From positions 62,001 through 126,000 of the forward strand of contig NZ_JADQWB010000003.1 of assembly GCF_015704895.1 (NCBI RefSeq): a stretch of DNA of 64,000 nucleotides, written 5' to 3'. Under the pieces are notes generated by a model. That model worked only from the letters and a program-made list of their open reading frames with translations. It ran no database searches and was not told the DNA's origin. The position numbers and the translations under genes are program-made. Shown piece by piece: positions 34,953 through 48,052 of this stretch (the stretch's first letter is position 1; the number at the start of each line of letters is the position of its first letter). The stretch comes from Agrobacterium leguminum (lineage in GTDB: Bacteria; Pseudomonadota; Alphaproteobacteria; Rhizobiales; Rhizobiaceae).

Positions 34953-36359
34953 TCACATGTGGATCGGCTTGAAGAAGGTCGCCAGCGCCGCTTCCTTCAC
35001 GGCTTCCGACATGGTCGGATGCGCATGGCAGGTGCGGCCCAGATCTTCCGAAGAACCGCCGAATTCCATCAGTACGGTAATTTCGTGGATCATTTCGCCA
35101 GCGCCGAAGCCAACGATGTGGCCGCCGAGAACCCGGTCGGTTTCCTTGTCGGCAAGGATCTTCACGAAACCATCCGTCACCTGCATGGCGCGGGCGCGGC
35201 CATTGGCGGTGAAGGGGAACTTGCCGACCTTGTAGGCGACGCCAGCGGCCTTCAACTCTTCCTCGGTCTTGCCGACAGAAGCGATTTCCGGCTGCGTATA
35301 GACCACGGCCGGAATGACGTCGTAGTTTACGTGGCCGCGCTGGCCGGCGAGGATTTCCGCGAGAGCAACGCCCTCGTCTTCCGCCTTGTGCGCCAGCATC
35401 GGACCCTTCACCACGTCGCCGATCGCATAGATGCCATCGACATTGGTCTTGTAGTGACCGTCGATTTCAACGCGGCCGCGGCTGTCCAGCACAACGCCGG
35501 CTTCCGCAAGGCCGAGACCTTCGGTGTAGGGCTTGCGGCCGGTGGAGATCAGCACGACATTCGCTTCCAGCGTTTCGGCAGCACCGCCCTTGACCGGCTC
35601 GAACACCACCTTTGCACCGGCAGCGGTCTTTTCAACGGCCGTCACCTTGGCGCCGAGCTTGAAATCGAGACCCTGCTTGGCGAGCAGACGCTGGGCCTGC
35701 TTGGAAACTTCGCCATCCATGCCGCCGAGAATATTGTCGAGATATTCAACGACAGTGACCTTCGCGCCGAGACGCGACCAGACCGAACCGAGTTCGAGGC
35801 CGATGACGCCGCCGCCGACAACGATGAGCTTTTCCGGAACCTTGGAAAGAGCGATCGCACCGGTGGAGGACACGATGACGCTTTCATCGATATCGACCTG
35901 AACGCCCGGAATGCCGGCAACATCCGAACCGGTGGCGATGACTATGTTCTTGGTTTCGATTTCTTGGCTCTCGCCCTTGTCGTTGGTGACGGAAACCTTG
36001 CCGGCGGAAACCACCTTGCCGGTGCCCTGGAAGGCATCGATCTTGTTCTTCTTGAACAGGAAGGAAACGCCGTCGACATTGGCCTTCACCACGCCGTCCT
36101 TGTGGCCCATCATCTTTTCGAGGTTCAGCTTCGGCGCGGCGACTTCGATACCGAGCGAATCGACACCATGGGCGACATGGGCGAAGGTTTCGGACGCGTG
36201 CAGCAGCGCCTTGGACGGGATGCAGCCGACATTGAGGCAGGTGCCGCCATAGGTCGCGCGCTTTTCGATGACAGCGACCTTCAGGCCGAGCTGTGCCGCC
36301 TTGACCGCGCAAACATAACCGCCGGGGCCCGTGCCGATTACAACTACATCATATGCCAT
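34953..36359 (-). CDS. lpdA: Dihydrolipoamide dehydrogenase (E3 of 2-oxoglutarate dehydrogenase)
   Basis: Flavoprotein of 468 residues that reoxidises lipoyl groups. The FAD motif is VIGTGPGGYVCAVKAAQLG at residues 6-24, the redox disulfide is GGTCLNVGCIPSKALLH near 40, and the NAD motif is VVGGGVIGLELGSVWSRLG. The interface base pair is HAHPTMSEAVKEA near the C-terminus. It is separated from sucB by two membrane-protein genes yet lies on the same strand, so it most likely serves the SucA-SucB complex. Confidence 0.96.
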   Translation of the reverse strand: MAYDVVVIGTGPGGYVCAVKAAQLGLKVAVIEKRATYGGTCLNVGCIPSKALLHASETFAHVAHGVDSLGIEVAAPKLNLEKMMGHKDGVVKANVDGVSFLFKKNKIDAFQGTGKVVSAGKVSVTNDKGESQEIETKNIVIATGSDVAGIPGVQVDIDESVIVSSTGAIALSKVPEKLIVVGGGVIGLELGSVWSRLGAKVTVVEYLDNILGGMDGEVSKQAQRLLAKQGLDFKLGAKVTAVEKTAAGAKVVFEPVKGGAAETLEANVVLISTGRKPYTEGLGLAEAGVVLDSRGRVEIDGHYKTNVDGIYAIGDVVKGPMLAHKAEDEGVALAEILAGQRGHVNYDVIPAVVYTQPEIASVGKTEEELKAAGVAYKVGKFPFTANGRARAMQVTDGFVKILADKETDRVLGGHIVGFGAGEMIHEITVLMEFGGSSEDLGRTCHAHPTMSEAVKEAALATFFKPIHM

Positions 36360-36426
36360 GTTCGTTTTCCTGATTGATGTCGGGCAAGATGCCGGATCAT
36401 TGCCCTGCTTGCGTTTGACCTGAAAC

Positions 36427-37068
36427 TCAGGCCGCTTTTTCCGTTGCGAGTTTTATACCGAGAGCGATGAAGACCACACCGCTGGTGCGGTCGATCCATT
36501 GGCTGGCGCGCTGAAATGCGGCCCGCATGCGCGGCGTCGTCATGAACAGGCTGACACCGACGAACCACAGGATAAGGCAGCTCGCCATGACAAGACCGTA
36601 TCCGAACTTGATGGCGACCGGCGTGTGAGCGTGAACCACTGTCGAAAAGATCGACAGGAAGAAAAACACCGGCTTGGGATTGAGCGCGTTCGCCGCGAAA
36701 CCGAGCGTGAAAGCCTTAAGCGCCGTCTGGCTGCTTTTCGCCTGAACGCCTTCATCTTCAGCGGCGGGCAATTCGGTCTTGCCGGCGCGCAGCGCCTTGA
36801 CGCCGATATAGATCAGATAGGCGACGCCCAGCCATTTGACGATGTTGAAGAGATAGATCGACTGGGAGATGATGAGGCCAAGTCCGAGGATCGTATAGGT
36901 GACGTGGAACATCAAAGACGTCCCCACCCCGAAGCTGGTGATGATGGCCTGTCTGCGACCGTGCACCATGGCCTGACGCATCACCATCGCGAGATCGGCG
37001 CCGGGCGAGACGATCGCAAAGGAGAAGATCGCCATCAGGGATGCAAGTTCGATGAGATATTGATGCAT
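36427..37068 (-). CDS. LysE/RhtB family exporter
   Basis: Inner-membrane protein of 213 residues with six hydrophobic segments and the family signature SPGADLAMVMRQAMVHGRRQAIITSFGVGTSLMFHVTYTILGLG at residues 22-65. The segment LGFAANALNPKPVFFFLSIFS is also typical. The family exports amino acids or related small molecules; the substrate cannot be read. It lies between the MAPEG gene (10 bp away) and lpdA (67 bp), within the suc gene run. Confidence 0.92.
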   Translation of the reverse strand: MHQYLIELASLMAIFSFAIVSPGADLAMVMRQAMVHGRRQAIITSFGVGTSLMFHVTYTILGLGLIISQSIYLFNIVKWLGVAYLIYIGVKALRAGKTELPAAEDEGVQAKSSQTALKAFTLGFAANALNPKPVFFFLSIFSTVVHAHTPVAIKFGYGLVMASCLILWFVGVSLFMTTPRMRAAFQRASQWIDRTSGVVFIALGIKLATEKAA

Positions 37069-37078
37069 AGGCTCGACC

Positions 37079-37489
37079 TCAGATCAGCGCGACAAGCATG
37101 ACGACCAGACCGCCAAGGGACACGACCCACGCGATCGACCGCACATAGGGCACGCCTGCCAGATAAAGCGGGATGTAGACGATGCGCGCCATGGTCCATA
37201 TCCAGCCGCCCGTCAGCCCCCAGCCGGAAGCGTCACCGGCGATCGCAAGAGCAAGAGTGAGACCGACGAAAGCCGGATAGGTCTCGCGAAAATTATCCGA
37301 GGCGCGCTGCGCACGTCCGGCAAACACCCCTTTGGGGTCCTGCCGCGTATCGCGCGCGCCCGCATTCCAGGCAAGGCCGAGTTCCCGCGTCGCGGACATG
37401 GCCTGAAGGCAGATATGCAGGAGAAGAAGAATGACGCTGAGCGCCAGCAGGAACACGAAAGGTCCATTCCCGCCGGCCAGGTTTTCCAT
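37079..37489 (-). CDS. MAPEG family membrane protein
   Basis: Four-helix membrane protein of 136 residues of the MAPEG superfamily (membrane-associated proteins in eicosanoid and glutathione metabolism). The family core R.Q.A..NF.E.YP.F is visible as GRAQRASDNFRETYPAFVGLTLALAIAG, followed by WTMARIVYIPLYLAGVPYVRSIAW. Bacterial members are mostly uncharacterised, and some have glutathione transferase activity. It starts 23 bp after the sucB stop, so it is probably cotranscribed with the 2-oxoglutarate dehydrogenase genes. Confidence 0.88.
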   Translation of the reverse strand: MENLAGGNGPFVFLLALSVILLLLHICLQAMSATRELGLAWNAGARDTRQDPKGVFAGRAQRASDNFRETYPAFVGLTLALAIAGDASGWGLTGGWIWTMARIVYIPLYLAGVPYVRSIAWVVSLGGLVVMLVALI

Positions 37490-37512
37490 CCCTCTTCTCC
37501 CCTGTTTCAGTC

Positions 37513-38745
37513 TTAGAGATCGAGAACCAGACGTTCCGGATCTTCCAGGCTTTCCTTGACGCGAACGAGGAAGGTCACGGCTTCCTTGCCGTCAACGATA
37601 CGGTGATCGTAGGAGAGCGCAAGATACATCATCGGACGGATGACGACCTGACCGCCGATGGCGACCGGACGCTCCTGAATCTTGTGCATGCCGAGAATGC
37701 CCGACTGCGGTGCATTGAGGATCGGCGAAGACATCAATGAACCGTAGACACCGCCATTGGTGATGGTGAAGGTGCCACCCTGCATGTCGGCCATGCCGAG
37801 CGAACCGTCACGCGCTGCCTTGGCGAGGCGGCCAAGTTCCTTTTCGACGCCGGCGATGGAGAGCTGGTCGGCATCGCGGATGACCGGAACGACGAGACCC
37901 TTGTCGGTGCCGACAGCCATGCCGACGTGACAATAGTTCTTGTAGATGATGTCCGTGCCGTCGATTTCAGCGTTGACGGCGGGCAGTTCCTTCAGCGCGT
38001 GAGTCACGGCCTTGGTGAAGAAGCCCATGAAGCCGAGCTTGACGCCATGCTTCTTCTCGAACACGTCCTTGTAACGGTTGCGCAGGTCCATGACGGCGCT
38101 CATGTCCACCTCGTTATAGGTGGTCAGCATGGCGGCGGTGTTCTGCGCGTCCTTCAGGCGGCGGGCGATCGTCTGACGCAGGCGGGTCATCTTCACGCGC
38201 TCTTCGCGAACGGCATCCTGCTCTGCGGAAACCGGGCGGGGGGCTGCAGCCGGAGCCGGCGCGGCGGCCGGTGCCGAAACGCCCTTGGCGACAGCGGCGA
38301 GAACGTCACCCTTCAGAACCTGACCGCGCTTGCCCGAACCGTCGACCTGATCGGCGGACAGGTTGTTTTCGGCAAGCAGCTTGCCGGCGGCAGGTGCGGG
38401 CGGCATGGAGCCGGTTGCCGGTGCTGCAACGGCAGCAGGTGCCGTTGCCGCAGCCGCAGCAGGCTTTGCCGGTTCTGCGGCAGGTGCAGAGGTCGCTGCA
38501 CCGGCGGCACCTTCGGCGATCTGGCCGAGAAGCGCGTCGAGACCGACAGTCTCGCCGTTCTGCGCAACGATTTCGGTGAGAACGCCGGACGCAGGCGCCG
38601 GGACTTCGACGGTAACCTTGTCGGTTTCCAGTTCAACGAGCGGTTCGTCGGCCTTGACGGTATCGCCGACCTTCTTGAACCAGGTGCCGACGGTCGCTTC
38701 GCTGACGGATTCGCCGAGGGTTGGTACGCGGATTTCAGTGGCCAT
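37513..38745 (-). CDS. sucB: Dihydrolipoyl succinyltransferase (E2 of 2-oxoglutarate dehydrogenase)
   Basis: Core enzyme of 410 residues. An N-terminal lipoyl domain carries the lipoylated lysine in [14 protein letters not shown] (about K43). An Ala/Pro-rich linker follows, then the peripheral subunit-binding domain ([31 protein letters not shown], about 120-155). After a second Ala/Pro linker comes the catalytic acyltransferase domain with [15 protein letters not shown] near the C-terminus. There is a single lipoyl domain, as expected for SucB. It follows sucA by 53 bp. Confidence 0.97.
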   Translation of the reverse strand: MATEIRVPTLGESVSEATVGTWFKKVGDTVKADEPLVELETDKVTVEVPAPASGVLTEIVAQNGETVGLDALLGQIAEGAAGAATSAPAAEPAKPAAAAATAPAAVAAPATGSMPPAPAAGKLLAENNLSADQVDGSGKRGQVLKGDVLAAVAKGVSAPAAAPAPAAAPRPVSAEQDAVREERVKMTRLRQTIARRLKDAQNTAAMLTTYNEVDMSAVMDLRNRYKDVFEKKHGVKLGFMGFFTKAVTHALKELPAVNAEIDGTDIIYKNYCHVGMAVGTDKGLVVPVIRDADQLSIAGVEKELGRLAKAARDGSLGMADMQGGTFTITNGGVYGSLMSSPILNAPQSGILGMHKIQERPVAIGGQVVIRPMMYLALSYDHRIVDGKEAVTFLVRVKESLEDPERLVLDL

Positions 38746-38798
38746 GATCTAGTTCCGTTATTCAGGTGTCTTTTTTGCGGGGCGATGCGGGAGAGTTT

Positions 38799-41795
38799 TC
38801 ACTCTCCCAGCGCGTCTTCCAGGAACGCAGCAAGCTGCGCCAGGTGCTTGGACATCAGGCCGGTCGCCGGAGAGGCGGCAGCCGGACGGCCCGTGTAACG
38901 GACCTTCTGGTACTTGGCGTCGATATGCGCCAGGACCCATTCCAGGTAGGGATCGATGAACGACCACGCACCCATGTTCTTCGGCTCTTCCTGGCACCAG
39001 ACCATTTCCGCATTGCGGAAGCGCGACAGCTCGTTGATGAGCGCCTTGGCCGGGAACGGGTAAAGCTGTTCGATACGCAGCAGGTAGATATCGTCGATAC
39101 CGCGCTTTTCGCGTTCCTCGAGCAGGTCGTAATAGACCTTGCCCGTGCACATGACGACGCGGCGGATCTTCGAATCCTTCTGCAGCTTGATCGGGCCGTC
39201 CTTGATGACTTCAGCATCGTCCCACAGGAGACGGTGGAAGGAGGACTCGCCTGCAAGCTCGGCCAGCGAAGAGGTGGCGCGCTTGTGACGCAGCAGCGAC
39301 TTCGGCGTCATCAGGATCAGCGGCTTGCGGAAGTCGCGCTTCACCTGGCGGCGCAGGATGTGGAAGTAGTTGGCCGGCGTCGTGCAGTTAGCAACCTGCA
39401 TGTTGTCTTCGGCGCACATCTGCAGCCAGCGCTCCAGACGGGCGGACGAGTGTTCCGGGCCCTGACCTTCGTAACCATGCGGCAGAAGGCAGACGAGACC
39501 GGACATGCGCAGCCACTTGCGTTCACCCGAAGAGATGAACTGGTCGAACACCACCTGCGCGCCGTTGGCGAAGTCGCCGAACTGGGCTTCCCAAAGGGTC
39601 AGCGCGTTCGGACGGGCCAGCGAGTAGCCGTATTCGAAACCGAGAACGGCTTCTTCCGAGAGCATCGAGTTGATGACTTCGTAACGGGCCTGCGTCGGCG
39701 AAAGGTTGGCGAGCGGGATGTAACGTTCTTCGGTCTCCTGATCGTAGAGGACCGAGTGACGCTGCGAGAAGGTGCCGCGTTCGCAATCCTGACCGGAAAG
39801 ACGAATCTTATGGCCGTCGGCAACGAGCGAACCGAACGCAAGCGCTTCCGCCATTGCCCAGTCGATGCCTTCGCCCGTCTCGACCATCTGCGAGCGATTT
39901 TCCATGAAGCGCTGGATCGTGCGGTGCGCGCTGAAGCCTTCAGGAATGGTCGACAGCTTCTTGCCGATCTCCTTGAGCTGCTTCATCGGTACGCCGGTCT
40001 TGCCGCGACGCTGCTCATCGGCATTGTCGGCAGCGCGCAGACCCGACCACTGGCCGTCCAGCCAGTCGGCCTTGTTGGGCTTGTAGGACTGGCCTGCCTC
40101 GAATTCCTGTTCCAGATGAGCGCGCCAGTCGGCCTTCATCTTCTCAAATTCGCCTTCGTTCATCAGGCCTTCCGCGATCAGGCGGTCGGCATAGATGCGC
40201 GCGACTGTCTTGTGGCCACGGATAACCTTGTACATTTTCGGCTGCGTGAACGCCGGCTCATCGCCTTCGTTATGGCCGAAGCGGCGGTAGCAGAACATGT
40301 CGATGACGACAGGCTTGTGGAACTTCATACGGTATTCGGTGGCAACCTTGGCCGCATAGGTCACCGCTTCCGGATCGTCGCCGTTGACGTGGAAGATCGG
40401 CGCTTCGATCATCTTGGCAACGTCGGACGGATAGGGCGACGAACGCGAGAAGGCCGGGTTCGTCGTGAAGCCGATCTGGTTGTTGATGATGAAGTGCATG
40501 GTGCCGGCAACGCGGTGGCCGCGCAGACCGGAAAGGCCGAGAATTTCGGCAACAACGCCCTGACCCGCAAAGGCGGCATCGCCGTGCAGCAGGAGCGGCA
40601 GCACCTTGGCGCGTTCCGACAGCGGAATGATGTCGCCGTCCCATACCTTGGCCAGCTGATCCTGCTTGGCGCGGGCCTTGCCCATGACAACGGGGTTGAC
40701 GATTTCAAGGTGCGACGGGTTGGCCGTCAGCGACAGGTGAACCTTGTTGCCGTCGAATTCGCGGTCGGAGGAGGCACCGAGGTGGTACTTCACGTCGCCC
40801 GAACCCTCGACATCGTCAGGCTTGAACGAACCGCCCTTGAACTCGTGGAACACGGCGCGATGCGGCTTGCCCATCACGTTGGTCAGAACGTTCAGGCGAC
40901 CGCGGTGGGCCATGCCGAGAACGACTTCTTCCAGACCTTCCTGGCCGCCGCGCTTGATGATCTGCTCCAGCGCCGGGATCAGCGATTCACCACCGTCGAG
41001 GCCGAAACGCTTGGTGCCCTTGAAGCGCACGTCAAGGAACTGCTCATAGCCTTCGGCTTCGACCAGCTTGGACAGAATGGCCTTCTTGCCTTCAGCCGTG
41101 AAGGCGACGCCCTTGTCCGGACCTTCGATGCGCTCCTGAATCCAGCCTTTTTCTTCCGGGCTGGACATGTGCATGAATTCGACGCCGATGGTGGAGCAGT
41201 AGGTACGCTCCAGAATATCGATCATCTCACGCACGGTCGCATATTCGAGGCCGAGCACGTTATCGATGAAAATCTTGCGGTCGTAATCGCTTTCCTCGAA
41301 GCCGTAGGACTTCGGCGACAGCTCGTTGTAATCCTCAACCGCGACCGCGATGCCGAGCGGATCGAGCTTGGCATGAAGGTGGCCGCGCATGCGGTAGGCG
41401 CGGATCATCATGATGGCGCGAACGCTGTCACGGGTCGCCTGCAGAACTTCCGCCTGGCTGACCGGCTTGCCGGTGTCGGCGCTCTTGGCCTCGGCTTTCG
41501 CCTGAACCTTCTTCTCGATGGCCTTTTCGACCGTGGCCCAGTTGCCGTCGAGTGCGGATACCAGTTCGCCATTCGCCGGGATAGGCCAGTTGGCGCGCTT
41601 CCAGGAGGCGCCCTTGGCCGCCTTCTTCACGTCTTCCGGATTATCGGACAACGCCTTGAAGAAGCTCTGCCACTCCGGCGACACGGAAGAGGGATCCTCT
41701 TCGTACCGGGCATAGAGCTGCTCGATATAGGCTGCATTCGCGCCGTCCAGAAACGACGTGATCTGAAACTGCTCGTTCGCTTCTTGCCTTGCCAT
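38799..41795 (-). CDS. sucA: 2-oxoglutarate dehydrogenase E1 component
   Basis: Thiamine-diphosphate enzyme of 998 residues that decarboxylates 2-oxoglutarate and hands succinyl to SucB. The N-terminal QITSFLDGANAAYIEQLYARYEEDPSSVSPEWQSFF segment is the E2-interaction helix. ThDP and active-site regions include VVLGMAHRGRLNVLTNVMGKP, GDAAFAGQGVVAE and INNQIGFTTNP. The C-terminal transketolase part includes FGSLVADGHKIRLSGQDCERGTFSQRHSVLYDQ. Its product succinyl-CoA feeds both SucCD and HemA. Confidence 0.97.
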   Translation of the reverse strand: MARQEANEQFQITSFLDGANAAYIEQLYARYEEDPSSVSPEWQSFFKALSDNPEDVKKAAKGASWKRANWPIPANGELVSALDGNWATVEKAIEKKVQAKAEAKSADTGKPVSQAEVLQATRDSVRAIMMIRAYRMRGHLHAKLDPLGIAVAVEDYNELSPKSYGFEESDYDRKIFIDNVLGLEYATVREMIDILERTYCSTIGVEFMHMSSPEEKGWIQERIEGPDKGVAFTAEGKKAILSKLVEAEGYEQFLDVRFKGTKRFGLDGGESLIPALEQIIKRGGQEGLEEVVLGMAHRGRLNVLTNVMGKPHRAVFHEFKGGSFKPDDVEGSGDVKYHLGASSDREFDGNKVHLSLTANPSHLEIVNPVVMGKARAKQDQLAKVWDGDIIPLSERAKVLPLLLHGDAAFAGQGVVAEILGLSGLRGHRVAGTMHFIINNQIGFTTNPAFSRSSPYPSDVAKMIEAPIFHVNGDDPEAVTYAAKVATEYRMKFHKPVVIDMFCYRRFGHNEGDEPAFTQPKMYKVIRGHKTVARIYADRLIAEGLMNEGEFEKMKADWRAHLEQEFEAGQSYKPNKADWLDGQWSGLRAADNADEQRRGKTGVPMKQLKEIGKKLSTIPEGFSAHRTIQRFMENRSQMVETGEGIDWAMAEALAFGSLVADGHKIRLSGQDCERGTFSQRHSVLYDQETEERYIPLANLSPTQARYEVINSMLSEEAVLGFEYGYSLARPNALTLWEAQFGDFANGAQVVFDQFISSGERKWLRMSGLVCLLPHGYEGQGPEHSSARLERWLQMCAEDNMQVANCTTPANYFHILRRQVKRDFRKPLILMTPKSLLRHKRATSSLAELAGESSFHRLLWDDAEVIKDGPIKLQKDSKIRRVVMCTGKVYYDLLEEREKRGIDDIYLLRIEQLYPFPAKALINELSRFRNAEMVWCQEEPKNMGAWSFIDPYLEWVLAHIDAKYQKVRYTGRPAAASPATGLMSKHLAQLAAFLEDALGE

Positions 41796-41973
41796 TGTGT
41801 TCTTGCGGACTTATCCGTCCGCCTCCTCGATGCCGTTAGGGCCGTTCGCCGGCCTGCCGCTTTGATTATTGCTGTCTGCCGCCGGGGCGGTATGCCGTTT
41901 TGTCTGTCGTTCCTTGCGGCATCGGGCAGCGTGGCATTGAAGCCGCGCCGCCCGTTACCGATGTCATGTGGTC

Positions 41974-42876
41974 TCAGCCCTTGAGGACTTCAACCAGCGT
42001 CTTGCCGAGGCGCGCCGGAGAGGGCGATACCTTGATGCCGGCTGCTTCCATTGCTGCGATCTTCGACTCTGCATCGCCCTTGCCGCCGGAAACGACAGCG
42101 CCGGCGTGACCCATGGTGCGGCCCTTCGGAGCCGTACGGCCCGCGATGAAGCCGGCCATCGGCTTCTTGCGGCCCTTCTTGGCTTCATCGATCAGGAACT
42201 GCGCTGCATCTTCTTCAGCCGAGCCGCCGATTTCACCGATCATGATGATCGACTGTGTGGCGTCGTCGGCGAGGAACATTTCCAGCACGTCGATGAACTC
42301 GGTGCCCTTGACCGGGTCGCCGCCGATGCCGACAGCCGTGGTCTGGCCGAGGCCTTCGTTGGAGGTCTGGAACACGGCTTCATAGGTGAGCGTGCCCGAA
42401 CGGGAAACGATACCGACCGAACCCTTGCGGAAGATGGAGCCCGGCATGATGCCGATCTTGCATTCTTCCGGCGTCAGGATACCCGGGCAGTTCGGGCCGA
42501 GCAGGCGCGACTTGGAGCGGTCGAGGCGAGCCTTGACGCGAACCATGTCCATGACCGGGATACCTTCGGTGATGCAGGTGATGAACGGAATTTCCGCATC
42601 GATGGCTTCGATGATGGCGTCTGCTGCACCTGCCGGCGGAACGTAGATCACGGATGCGTCTGCACCGGTCTTTTCCTTGGCTTCGGCAACCGTTGCGAAG
42701 ATCGGCAGGCTTTCGCCCTTGGAACCGGTCCAGGTTTCGCCGCCCTTCTTCGGGTGAATACCGCCAACCATCTGCGTGCCGTAATAGGCAAGCGCCTGTT
42801 CGGTGTGGAAGGTGCCGGTCTTGCCGGTCAGACCCTGAACGAGGATCTTCGTGTCTTTATTAACAAGAATAGACAT
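41974..42876 (-). CDS. sucD: Succinyl-CoA synthetase alpha subunit
   Basis: Subunit of 300 residues that binds CoA and carries the phosphohistidine. The N-terminal CoA-binding domain starts [31 protein letters not shown]-like (residues 3-34). Further on are [20 protein letters not shown] and [41 protein letters not shown], and the active histidine is in [16 protein letters not shown] near residue 247. It follows sucC by 17 bp; sucA starts 178 bp later, with no obvious terminator between. Confidence 0.97.
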   Translation of the reverse strand: MSILVNKDTKILVQGLTGKTGTFHTEQALAYYGTQMVGGIHPKKGGETWTGSKGESLPIFATVAEAKEKTGADASVIYVPPAGAADAIIEAIDAEIPFITCITEGIPVMDMVRVKARLDRSKSRLLGPNCPGILTPEECKIGIMPGSIFRKGSVGIVSRSGTLTYEAVFQTSNEGLGQTTAVGIGGDPVKGTEFIDVLEMFLADDATQSIIMIGEIGGSAEEDAAQFLIDEAKKGRKKPMAGFIAGRTAPKGRTMGHAGAVVSGGKGDAESKIAAMEAAGIKVSPSPARLGKTLVEVLKG

Positions 42877-42893
42877 TATTTCCGGTCCCTCAA

Positions 42894-44087
<1,194 letters not shown>

Positions 44088-44118
44088 GGAATAATCCCTG
44101 TTTGGAGCCGCTAGGCTA

Positions 44119-45201
<1,083 letters not shown>

Positions 45202-45220
45202 TCAATCGTTTAGATCATTA

Positions 45221-45244
45221 TTTTCTTACGTAAACGTAAGAAAA
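45221..45244. promoter_or_regulatory. Perfect 10-bp palindrome between zapE and mdh
   Basis: Arms TTTTCTTACG and CGTAAGAAAA with a TAAA loop, starting 15 bp after the zapE stop. It has no U tract beyond the stem on the minus strand, so it is either a weak zapE terminator or an operator for the mdh operon, whose start codon is 140 bp downstream. Confidence 0.45.
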
Positions 45245-45259
45245 TACGTCACGAAAGTG

Positions 45260-46423
45260 TCAAACTTTCTGGCGTTTTTCGTGGTGCAGCGCCAGATAAT
45301 CCGCGCTGCGCATTTCAAACAGGCGCGAGGCGGTGCGATCGAACTCGAAACCTTCGGTCCCCTTGCGCTTGCCGAGCAGGTCTTCCGGCATGGCGGCAGC
45401 AGAGGCAAAAAGCCTGACGCTGTGGTCGTAAAGCGCATCGATGAGAATGATGAAACGCTTGGTCTCGTTGCGCTTGTCCGCATTCAAGAACGGGATATGG
45501 TCGATGAAGACCGTATCGAAACGATTGGCGATGGCAAGGAAGTCAGAAGCCCCAAGCGGCTTTTCGCAGAGATCGGAAAAGGAAAACCGGGCTACCCGGC
45601 CGCTGGCGCGCGGCACCAGAATGGAGCGGCCCTTCATCGGTATCTCGGTCGGTGCAACGAGGTGACCGGCAATCATGTGCCGCCATGCCATGTCCATCGC
45701 CTGATCCGCCGAACCGTCGAGCGGCGTGACATAGACGGGCAGGCTTTCCAGCTTCTCCATCCGGTAATCGGTGGGGCTGTCCAGCGTCACCACCTCCACA
45801 TGCTTTTTCAAGAGATCGACGAACGGCAGGAACAGGCCACGATTGAGACCATCCTTGTAGAGATTGTCCGGCACGACGTTGGAGGTCGTCACCAATGTAC
45901 AACCATTGGCGAACAGCTCGCTGAACAGCCGCGCAAGGATCATCGCATCGGCAATATCCGTGACCGTGAATTCGTCGAAGCACAGAAGCTCCGCTTCCGC
46001 CAGGAGCTGCGCCGCGACGGGCGGAATCGGATCTGCCTGTTTGGTTTCGCCATTCTTCAGCTTCTGCCGATGCGCATGCACGCGATTATGCACATCCGCC
46101 ATGAACTCATGAAAATGGCAGCGCCGTTTGGAAGAAACGGGCGCCATCTCGTAGAACATGTCCATCAGCATCGTCTTGCCGCGGCCGACGCTGCCATAGA
46201 CATATAGTCCCTTGACGGCTGCCGCAGGTCCGGACTTGCGCGCAAACATCCAGCCGAGCGCGCTCTTCTTCTTGGCGGGCTTCCGCGCCTTCAGATCGGC
46301 AAGGATACGATCCAGATGCGCCGCCACGCCAAGCTGGGCGGCATCGGCCTGCAAGCTGCCAGCTGCCGTCAATGCGTTGAGCTGTTCAACGACACTATGA
46401 TTGTAGTCAGGCAAGGGCTTCAT
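45260..46423 (-). CDS. zapE: Cell-division-associated AFG1-like ATPase ZapE
   Basis: P-loop ATPase of 387 residues. Walker A is VYGSVGRGKTMLMDMF near residue 76 and Walker B is LLCFDEFTVTDIADAMILARLF. Other AFG1 segments are RRCHFHEFMADVHNRVHAHR, GCTLVTTSNVVPDNLYKDGLNRGLFLPFVDLL and FIILIDALYDHSVRLFASA. In E. coli ZapE acts at the Z-ring; mitochondrial homologues handle inner-membrane proteins. The ATG at 46423 (MKPLPDYNHS) is preferred over 46450. Its position between omp19-like and mdh is typical for rhizobia. Confidence 0.93.
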   Translation of the reverse strand: MKPLPDYNHSVVEQLNALTAAGSLQADAAQLGVAAHLDRILADLKARKPAKKKSALGWMFARKSGPAAAVKGLYVYGSVGRGKTMLMDMFYEMAPVSSKRRCHFHEFMADVHNRVHAHRQKLKNGETKQADPIPPVAAQLLAEAELLCFDEFTVTDIADAMILARLFSELFANGCTLVTTSNVVPDNLYKDGLNRGLFLPFVDLLKKHVEVVTLDSPTDYRMEKLESLPVYVTPLDGSADQAMDMAWRHMIAGHLVAPTEIPMKGRSILVPRASGRVARFSFSDLCEKPLGASDFLAIANRFDTVFIDHIPFLNADKRNETKRFIILIDALYDHSVRLFASAAAMPEDLLGKRKGTEGFEFDRTASRLFEMRSADYLALHHEKRQKV

Positions 46424-46515
46424 GGATAAACGCCTCGGACGCGGGCGCACAAAGGCACCCGCGACGAATGGACAGGCTTAGAGCGAAAAGAGCGTTCCGG
46501 CTGCACCGGATAGAC

Positions 46516-47091
<576 letters not shown>

Positions 47092-47204
47092 TCATGATCA
47101 AACAAGAAGGCTGAATTATTACCAAAGCCTTATCTTGCGCAAGCGATGGCCGGGATAATTACCATTTCGGTCGATTTTTACCGAATTTTCCCACGCCGGG
47201 TTGT

Positions 47205-47233
47205 AAAAAGGGCCACGGTCGAGACCGCGGCCC
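47205..47233 (-). terminator. Rho-independent terminator of the sdh operon
   Basis: On the minus strand a stem GGGCCGCGGTC/GACCGTGGCCC, with one G-U or mismatched pair, is followed by TTTTT, about 30 bp after the sdhB stop codon. Confidence 0.88.
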
Positions 47234-47263
47234 GCTAAATTTTCTGTCGTCAGCGAATCGCCT

Positions 47264-48043
47264 TCAGACGCGACGCTCGACCATCATCTTCTTGATTTCC
47301 GCGATCGCCTTGGCCGGGTTCAAGCCCTTCGGGCAAGCCTGCGCGCAGTTCATGATGGTATGGCAGCGGTAAAGGCGGAACGGGTCCTCGAGATTGTCGA
47401 GACGCTCGCCGGTTGCCTCATCGCGGCTGTCGATCAACCAGCGATAGGCCTGTAGCAGAACGGCCGGACCAAGATAACGGTCGCCATTCCACCAGTAGCT
47501 GGGACAGGAGGTGGAGCAGCAGGCGCAGAGAATGCACTCATAAAGACCGTCCAGCTTCAGGCGGTCCTCATGGCTCTGCTTCCACTCCTTGGCGGGCGTC
47601 GGCGAAACCGTCTTCAGCCAGGGTTCGATGGAACGATGCTGGGCGTAGAAGTTCGACAGATCGGGAACGAGGTCCTTCACGACGGGCATATGCGGCAGCG
47701 GATAAACCTTTACCGTGCCGTTGATCTCTTCCATGCCCTTGGTGCAGGCGAGCGTGTTGGTGCCGTCGATGTTCATGGCGCAGGAGCCGCAGATGCCTTC
47801 GCGGCAGGAGCGGCGCAGCGTCAGCGTCGGGTCGATATTGTTCTTGATGTAGAGAAGCGCATCGAGAACCATCGGCCCGCAATCGTCGACATCGATATAA
47901 TAGGTGTCGATGCGCGGGTTCTGGCCGTCATCCGGGTTCCAGCGATAGATGCGGTATTCGCGCACATTCGTGGCGCCGTCCGGCTTGGGCCAGACCTTGC
48001 CTTCGCTGATCTGGGAATTCTTGGGGAGAGCGAGTTCAACCAT
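47264..48043 (-). CDS. sdhB: Succinate dehydrogenase iron-sulfur subunit
   Basis: Electron-transfer subunit of complex II, 259 residues. The [2Fe-2S] ligands are in [22 protein letters not shown] (about residues 78-100). The [4Fe-4S] and [3Fe-4S] ligands are in [16 protein letters not shown] and [21 protein letters not shown]. All expected cysteines are present. It is the last gene of the sdhC-sdhD-sdhA-x-sdhB operon and is followed by a terminator. Confidence 0.97.
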   Translation of the reverse strand: MVELALPKNSQISEGKVWPKPDGATNVREYRIYRWNPDDGQNPRIDTYYIDVDDCGPMVLDALLYIKNNIDPTLTLRRSCREGICGSCAMNIDGTNTLACTKGMEEINGTVKVYPLPHMPVVKDLVPDLSNFYAQHRSIEPWLKTVSPTPAKEWKQSHEDRLKLDGLYECILCACCSTSCPSYWWNGDRYLGPAVLLQAYRWLIDSRDEATGERLDNLEDPFRLYRCHTIMNCAQACPKGLNPAKAIAEIKKMMVERRV

Positions 48044-48052
48044 GATAAAATC

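Noticed and set aside
38766-41984. Open frame of 1072 codons on the plus strand
   Set aside because: It is antisense to sucA and slightly beyond. The minus-strand protein has every 2-oxoglutarate dehydrogenase motif, while the plus-strand translation has none and reflects GC-rich third-position bias.
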